Source: Apostichopus japonicus
Lineage: Eukaryota > Echinodermata > Holothuroidea > Aspidochirotida > Stichopodidae
Direction of reading: 5' to 3'
Assembly: GCF_037975245.1 (NCBI RefSeq)
Contig: NC_092574.1
Location: forward strand, 24,881,213 to 24,945,212
Length of the DNA stretch: 64,000 nucleotides
The translations under genes were made by a program, and so were the position numbers. Every line of letters begins with the position of its first letter. The first letter of the stretch is position 1. The notes beneath the pieces are model-generated. The model saw only the letters and a program-made list of their open reading frames with translations. It made no database searches and had not been told where the DNA came from. Shown piece by piece: positions 59,001 through 64,000 of this stretch.

Positions 59001-62000
59001 GTCAAGTTTACATAACCAAAAGTTTTAGTTTTGGCCAAAAAGGATAGTTATTTCACTACAATAAGTAGCCACATATGCTTGTGGGAGCTGGAAATTGAAT
59101 AACGTATTACTTACACTTACATATGTGGGCTATCTAATTTACAGAACAACGAAATAGATCTTTTGTATGTTTTTTTTACAATTTGGAAGACCATTTGCAG
59201 ATGGGAAACCATGGATTTCTCCTTGATGAAAAAACCCACCCTACCTTGGTCGGTCTGGGTTTCCAACCTTTAACCTTCCAAATGCTAGCTTTCGCTGCTT
59301 GAAATGCCACTGTATTTGTTCAATTGACGATGGCAGTGTTTTATATTACAACACCCAACCTTATACAAGTGACATTGGAGATAGCTTACATGGCAATTTA
59401 TCTAAAATTTATCTTTTAGCTACATATAGCACTGAAGAGCAGTCATTAGTTTACCTAGTTGATCAAGTGAATATTTTGCTTTTCAATATTCCATATATTT
59501 CAGATCGGATAATCAGTTTAATTAAATTGCTTTAGTTCTTAGAAACAAGGTTAAGGACTATAGTACTATACCACTGCTAAAACACCACAGAACGGGGCTC
59601 TAGCATCATGTATATATAAAAAAAAAAAGCCATTTTGTTGTAATTCTTAATACTCACCGATCAAAGCTGTTATGAGCTGTGGATCCGAGTCAGTCTGATT
59701 ATGTCCTAATTGGCCCTCTGTGTTAGTGCCCCAAGAGTAAATCTGTCAAAAAGTAAACACCAATGTGTACCTGAAAAAGTTTATTGTGCAAAAGGGAGGT
59801 GCTCGGGTATTAATATTCTTGTTTCATCAAATATATACCATAGATATTTAAGGCAGCTGTGTCAAGGATAGCAAACATTTCAGTCAGTTTTAGCTTGAAC
59901 TGATTAAAAACTTTGCTCTAAGGAAGATTTGGAGTCTATTAAAACTAAACACCCTCAGCAGATATGTTGCTGGCATTTGACAAAAGTTATGAAATTGCAC
60001 CCCCAGTAATGTGTAACTTACAGTAACATGTTACTGATGGTTAAAACACTTTGATCAGTGCCTGAGTTAATGAGTATTCAAGGTGGAATTGTTAGGGTCA
60101 CCTTGGGAATGCAGGCTGTAGCTCTTTGTAAGGCTGAGAACAGGAATGCAGGTCTTAGATCTTCCATTGCTGAGCAGAGGTATTGTTCGGGCACTCCGCC
60201 GTACTAACACGAAGAGAGAACACTGCACTCTCATCCCTCAAGTCGTCTGCCACGGCCATATGTACGTTGTGTGTATTCAGTCTAGTTTCAACAGAAACTT
60301 TATTATAATGGTGTGGTAGAGTGCCCAAGGAGGTACTTTTATTTCCATTAGCTTTGTATCCTGTGTCTTAAATGTGCATTTAAATGGTTATCATTAGTTG
60401 AACTTAACGTCACAGCACATATTTGTATCACTCGATTATGCATTTTTGGTTTCGATGATAATCGTAACCTATGCATTCATGTAGGCGGAGAGTGTGTGGG
60501 TGTTTGTGTGTGCGTTTGTTTTTCTATCTGACCGAGGACTTGAACAAAAGAATTCCAGGTCCTCGGTTGTGATTTCTAAGGAATCACCACGTCCTCGGAA
60601 GAATTATATTGTATGGGGTATTATTAAGGTAAGGGTACGTGGATTTGAACAATGGAAAATACAATTGGGTCCTCGATTGGAATGTAATACAAACATGTGT
60701 GTGCGTGTGTGTATGTGTGTGACGCCTTGCTTGTAAACACGATATCTCCAGAAGGGAAGCTTGGACCAATCTAATACTTGGTGTATATAAGTACCACATT
60801 AAGTAGATGAACCTTATTATTTTTGGTGCAAGGTCACCAAAGGTCAGTTAGAGGCCAAAAACCAAAATATAAAAACAAGCAAAACTCCCATTGACAGGGT
60901 CCGAAATGGTTTATATTTTGACAGTAGTTGAGAATGGGGTAAGGGATCGTTTCCAAACGTAACGGGTATATGGTCCAAGGTCAACAAAAGTCAATCACGG
61001 GTCAAAAACTAGTATTTTTGCAATAACTTGAGAACAGAATGTCCGTCAAGGTTGGAAGTTACGCTATTGTAATCCGATGGTCGACCCGCATCTAGGAGAC
61101 CGTTGACCTCAGGTTGACTTCCGGTGACCTTTCTTAGTTTCTTTGGTCATTTTAATTTTCGTGGCCATAATCGGATCTCAAAGGTACCTTCCGATTAAAA
61201 TTGTCCATGGTTGACCCCTTTGCGTCCTTCGTGTGCGAAGTTATCAGAGGTCATATTTTTTGTTTGTTAATAAGTACAGTTAGGATGGTCGTACACACTT
61301 GTCATGTTGCTTTCTGGAATCAGCATGTCAAACTACATTTGACCACGAGGTCAAAAAGTCAAAGGTCAAATCTTGAAAAAATATGCTCATTTTAGGAGAT
61401 ACAGGGCAAAAAAACACAGTTTGTCCATATTTCGATATATGATAGAGCTCTTTGTTCTATATAGAGGAAACCAACTCCCGCTTCAATCGGACACCCAGTT
61501 CTCAAATTATGAGGGGCCAAAGGTTGGTTTTGATACCTTTCTAGCAAAAACATTATGTGTGTACATTGTAGCAAAAAATTTAGGACAGAGTGCACATCAT
61601 CAAGAGGAACATTCTTGATAAAAGCATCAGGTCATCCAAGGTCATTCAAGGTTGCTTATGTGCAAAAAAACTGCCAACTTATGCTAAGTTTGGCAACAAC
61701 TTCTAGTCACGAAGTCTGACATGGCTGATATATTGGGACAAGTTGTGAATGAAGTAGGGGCACGTTTTACAAAATAATCGTGATGTGATCTAAGGTCACC
61801 GAAGGTCAATTATGGGTCAAAATGTGTTTTTTGGCAATAACTTGTGAAACTACCATTGACAGGGTCGCAAAGTATAATATATGTAATTCGCAAAGTACAG
61901 AACAATTTAAGGAGTTTTGAGACAAAATTGCTTATGTTACTGCTAGGAATTTTGGAAGAGAGATGCTCTTACAACCTCAGAATATCATTGCGTAAAAGAT

Positions 62001-64000
62001 TGCTTTGATTTAGGCAGTGAAATGGAGTAATAGCGATATTTTTCGCGCATTAATCTGCAGCTAAAAGACAGATAATTAAATGGGAAATTGTACGAAGTCG
62101 CCGCTCTAATTGAGCAGCGGTTCAAAGTAGCAGTGTGGTACTGCAAATGCTTAGGACTCCCGCACACCTAGTTTCTGTATAGTATATGCCTAAGAAAGTA
62201 GAGGAGAACAGAACAGAAGCCAAGCTATCTTCGTAGGTATTTTTACAGATGTTGTATTTTTAATTGTTTGAGACATTAAAGTAGGCCTAGCTGCTTATCC
62301 ATGATTCTGCGTCATGCTTTACTTTGTTCAACACCTACTTTTGGTGGCAAAAGTTTTAATTTCGTACTGGTAGCTAAGAAACACTGTATAATGCGCAATT
62401 ATGTAGCACCATGCATCTGCCTAACCTTTGTCCATAGAAAGTATTGATGTTGCAGATTTGTACTTTGGAGACTTGACCAACAATCATAGGCCTAATGGCG
62501 AGTGGAATTTGGCGAGTAGATTTTTAGTCATGGTTGCCAAATAGCGGGTACTTTCAAAAATATTTGTCGTGGCCTGAAAACCGTCACAACATGATTTCTC
62601 ATGCTAGAAATCCTGGATACTTTTCATACATGGAATATGGATTTGTCATATTGAGTACAAGAATCCTATTGCTTGTGAGGTCAAATCTCGTATAGGTCAC
62701 CAGGGGCCAAACTCTGAAAAACCTTTCACATGGTATGTACCGATGGAAATCGTGGATACCTCTAATACTTGGTGTGTGGATTCATAACATTGAGTACAAT
62801 ATCCCTATTGTTTTTATGGAGGTGTGTATAGCCACGCACAGTATACTGAACTGTGTTATCATGCCATAGTGTTATTGTAACAGCTAGTTCTGGTTATACT
62901 AACAAGCAGATGTCTAGTGCGTTGAAGTCATTTTGCATTCTGGTTAACGTATATTTTAGTACATTTATATATTTGTATTTCATGCAACTTCGTTATATTT
63001 TTGTTATAGTTTTCACTGAGAAAATAAACTTAAATAGAGAGATATCCATTCGCGACCATTGGCTCATCTTTACCGGTCCACTTACGTTGCTACCACACCA
63101 CCATCGCTACAACATATTTAAGTTGCTATCGATCTTCACCGATTTTACATAAATGTACCCTCCCTTCATAGTTCAATATATACAAGGACCTTGTGAATTT
63201 AGTTCCACGGAAATTTGCAAGGAACAAGATTCATTAATTTTACTATACCATGCAAGTTCATATGACATAACAGTGTAAAACACTATCAGTATTGATACCA
63301 AAAATAGAATATTTGTGTTGTTCTAAGCAGATAATACGAATGAAAGGAATAAAAGAAAACTGTACAAAAGGCGCCCAGGCTTAAGCACAGCTGTCGATTT
63401 AATACCTCCCCAGCATCGGTGAGGGCTAGTGTATGAGTATTTCCACAGGCAAGTTTGGTAACATGATTTCCTCCGAAGTTTGCTGCTATTACTGCAGGTA
63501 CGTTAAGATGTTCAGTTCTTCTGTAAGTAGAACGTTGACCATATCCCCACCTGTAATGAAAAAAAAAACAAAGGAAAAAGTTGCTTGTAGATTTGTAATG
63601 CTAACTTACTAAACTACACCCTTTCTTCACCCCACCCCCTTTTTCTATACCTTTTTACCTCACAAGAAACAATTTAAGCACAAAGCTATATTATTGGTGC
63701 CTCCCAATCATAAGGTCCCCGGCTCGAGTCACTCCAAGATTAATGTATGTCGTCCAGTTAAAGAGTTGTTGACAATTGACAATTCATAATCATGGACGTT
63801 AAATATGAATGTAAGAGACTGACTTTGCGGCTTTCATAAGCCATTGAGATTTCTTCGCGAGTTTCTGCTTCCAGGAGGATCTAAAATACATACATACATA
63901 GATTAATAACATTTAATATTTGTGAAGTTTGCAACTTGCTAAGTGTGTGCTAGTGAATATTTCCTAGCACTATTATTTGCTATAGGTAATGTATTGATTT
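46893..64000 (-). CDS. RCBTB-like: RCC1 and BTB domain-containing protein, copy B (exons 2-13; exon 1 outside window)
   Basis: Exons in coding order: 63406-63550, 59658-59742, 58455-58522, 57349-57459, 56863-57005, 52517-52713, 50929-50993, 50286-50356, 48842-48895, 48311-48414, 47448-47578, 46893-47036. All borders are GT-AG and intron phases equal those of copy A. Sizes match except exon 2 (145 against 151) and exon 5 (111 against 108). All twelve exons are open; with a 308-nt exon 1 like copy A without its extra base, the protein would be about 541 residues. Domains: RCC1 propeller (WGSNEQGQIG, VYACGEGTSGQIGKGD, DAGEVYIWGSCR), linker TWRPLSIVS, BTB (ITDIIFIVENKKIRAHK, EYFRRMFQNDW, FNTYIEYVYT) and tail ending QYGAFKY. 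It is the better candidate for the functional copy. Exon 1 beyond 64000 is inferred. Confidence 0.92.
47448..47578 (-). CDS. RCBTB-like: Copy B exon 12
   Basis: Encodes DLLQIAECYQEMKLKGLCEE; donor GTGAGC. Confidence 0.92.
48311..48414 (-). CDS. RCBTB-like: Copy B exon 11
   Basis: Encodes ITIQGFTYDGFNTYIEYVYT; acceptor TTGGCAG, donor GTAAGT. Confidence 0.92.
48842..48895 (-). CDS. RCBTB-like: Copy B exon 10
   Basis: 54 bp encoding SEYFRRMFQNDWVEKEK; donor GTAAGT. Confidence 0.92.
49040..49165. repeat. Two units of the 55-bp minisatellite in copy B intron 9
   Basis: Reverse-complement matches to the array at 29285-29885 (GGGCTTGCATTCC, CAGGTCAGGTCCTATTGG). Confidence 0.75.
49573..49803 (-). 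pseudogene. Unrecognised coding-like relic, copy B intron 9
   Basis: 76-codon frame containing HIGQKTVEVMGQVCQWQGMR, LIIASQTSVIYGECFGEAA and RPDDQEVILEAIEQLP. It looks like a globular protein fragment rather than noise. A related stretch continues at 49300-49570 in other frames (FEGVNVSINQIKVNDAEVYG). The matching intron of copy A keeps the first third. I cannot name the family; a retrocopy or old transposon ORF is possible. Confidence 0.4.
50286..50356 (-). CDS. RCBTB-like: Copy B exon 9
   Basis: BTB start, IIFIVENKKIRAHKSILMIR. Confidence 0.92.
50929..50993 (-). CDS. RCBTB-like: Copy B exon 8
   Basis: 65 bp encoding RYGGDVLTSLKNCLVENE. Confidence 0.88.
52517..52713 (-). CDS. RCBTB-like: Copy B exon 7
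   Basis: Encodes NDAGEVYIWGSCRFALVK and TWRPLSIVS. The adjacent intron carries the 3.3-kb inverted-repeat element. Confidence 0.92.
52763..53100 (+). repeat. Left terminal inverted repeat arm with two 162-bp direct units
   Basis: Matches 55690-56084 reversed. Differences from the right arm are a handful of substitutions in the outer 200 bp. Confidence 0.85.
53923..55504 (+). pseudogene. FEN/XPG-like (FHAFTGCD-type) protein with C-terminal CXC domain, broken
   Basis: Pieces in order: NGEVSLWAPVKKQK (about 54040); LKQAIGNYEFTLTTRALFAP (54160); DEIILVFDTFKADS (54525); LKSTTRERRRQGKDPVQYQI in the next frame (54565); NHEEADKL (54815); AFHAFSGADKTGRFSRIGK (54950); and nine cysteines patterned CxC-x3-C-x4-CxC-x6-C-x3-CxC (55412-55495), as in half of a tesmin/TSO1 CXC domain. 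The proteins I recall with this order carry an S-P-D-T-D-V box between the E-A-D and G-C-D boxes. Acidic boxes spaced like FEN1/XPG nucleases suggest a PIN-like nuclease fold; this is inference. Here that middle box is deleted, GCD reads GAD, and there are at least three frame breaks, so it is inactive. Confidence 0.65.
55690..56084 (-). repeat. Right terminal inverted repeat arm
   Basis: Reverse complement of 52763-53100 with an extra partial unit at its inner end (55700-55790). Confidence 0.85.
56863..57005 (-). CDS. RCBTB-like: Copy B exon 6
   Basis: Encodes IVCGKNFFLALSRSGHVY; donor GTAAAC. Confidence 0.92.
57349..57459 (-). CDS. RCBTB-like: Copy B exon 5
   Basis: Encodes LYGWGSNEQGQIGINTSG; one codon longer than copy A exon 5. 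Confidence 0.92.
58455..58522 (-). CDS. RCBTB-like: Copy B exon 4
   Basis: 68 bp encoding FVCDIACALHSSYAILDNGE. Confidence 0.9.
58755..58960 (-). mobile_element. Possible tRNA-derived SINE in copy B intron 3
   Basis: Minus strand carries GGTTTGAATCCCATCC, a good B box, inside a block absent from the matching intron of copy A. A plausible A box is not clear, so support is weak. Confidence 0.3.
59658..59742 (-). CDS. RCBTB-like: Copy B exon 3
   Basis: Encodes IYSWGTNTEGQLGHN; donor GTGAGT. Confidence 0.9.
59945..63150. other. 3.2-kb block in copy B intron 2 absent from copy A
   Basis: Introns 2 of A and B align at both ends; only B has this block. It contains TG-rich microsatellites (60490-60530, 60695-60722), CCGAGGACTTGAACAAAAG-type repeats and the diverged AACACGATATCTC repeat family. 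Terminal repeats of an inserting element are not obvious. Confidence 0.6.
60720..62830 (+). repeat. Diverged copies of the AGGTCA-rich repeat
   Basis: GTAAACACGATATCTCCAGAAG (60732), AAGTACCACATTAAGTA (60789), AAGGTCACCAAAGGTCA (60830), GAGGTCAAAAAGTCAAAGGTC (61350), and TTGAGTACAAGAATCCTATTG (62652) match units at 4677-5790. Spacing is irregular and units are decayed. Confidence 0.7.
63406..63550 (-). CDS. RCBTB-like: Copy B exon 2
   Basis: Encodes WGYGQRSTYRRTEHLN and HTLALTDAGE. Acceptor CATTACAG, donor GTATTA. The middle differs most from copy A (blade loop). Confidence 0.9.
63694..63898 (+). mobile_element. 5'-truncated copy of the tRNA-derived SINE
   Basis: Begins inside the tRNA-like part (CAATCATAAGGTCCCCGG), keeps B box GGCTCGAGTCA at 63721-63731, then body and ATACATACATA tail as at 18273-18475. 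An extra 50 bp after the B box distinguishes it. Confidence 0.8.

Overview
This window looks like nuclear DNA of an invertebrate animal, probably a marine deuterostome such as an echinoderm. Genes are split into short exons with GT-AG introns, and the DNA is AT-rich and crowded with decayed mobile elements. The only cellular gene family I recognise is RCC1-BTB (RCBTB1/RCBTB2-like). The species is inference. I see no rRNA genes, free-standing tRNA genes, operons or CRISPR arrays.

Layout. 1-1328: minus-strand LINE (L1/Tx1-like) fragment. 1329-4676: hAT transposon relic X, with a smaller hAT-like element and a solo LTR nested inside. 4677-5790: tandem repeat rich in AGGTCA direct repeats. 6341-7389 and 8225-9558: two hAT-like non-autonomous elements with perfect 8-bp target duplications. 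11133-34720: RCBTB-like copy A, plus strand, 13 coding exons, one frameshift in exon 1, introns loaded with insertions (solo LTRs, MITEs, tRNA-derived SINE, LINEs, a Penelope-like element, satellites). 37360-40532: Kolobok-like transposon flanked by TTAA, with a THAP relic and an opposing P2X7-tail-like gene relic. 42506-42548: the missing start of the LINE ORF2. 42549-44404: hAT relic Y, inverted relative to X. 46893 to beyond 64000: RCBTB-like copy B, minus strand, exons 13 to 2 intact, exon 1 outside the window. A 3.3-kb element with long inverted repeats and a FEN/XPG-like plus CXC-domain ORF sits in copy B intron 6.

The main result is structural. X and Y have exchanged target-site duplications: the left flank of X is the reverse complement of the left flank of Y, and the right flanks behave the same way. 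The LINE interrupted by X has its first codons beside Y, 41 kb away, on the other strand. This is the footprint of an inversion of 4677-42548 by recombination between two opposed hAT copies. Undoing it puts copies A and B in the same orientation, so the present tail-to-tail pair began as a head-to-tail tandem duplication. An assembly flip across the same inverted repeat would look identical and has to be excluded.

The two gene copies have the same exon sizes, apart from codon-sized indels in exons 2 and 5, and the same intron phases. They still align through many introns and about 600 bp past the stop codons, so the duplication is fairly young. Insertions unique to one copy postdate it.
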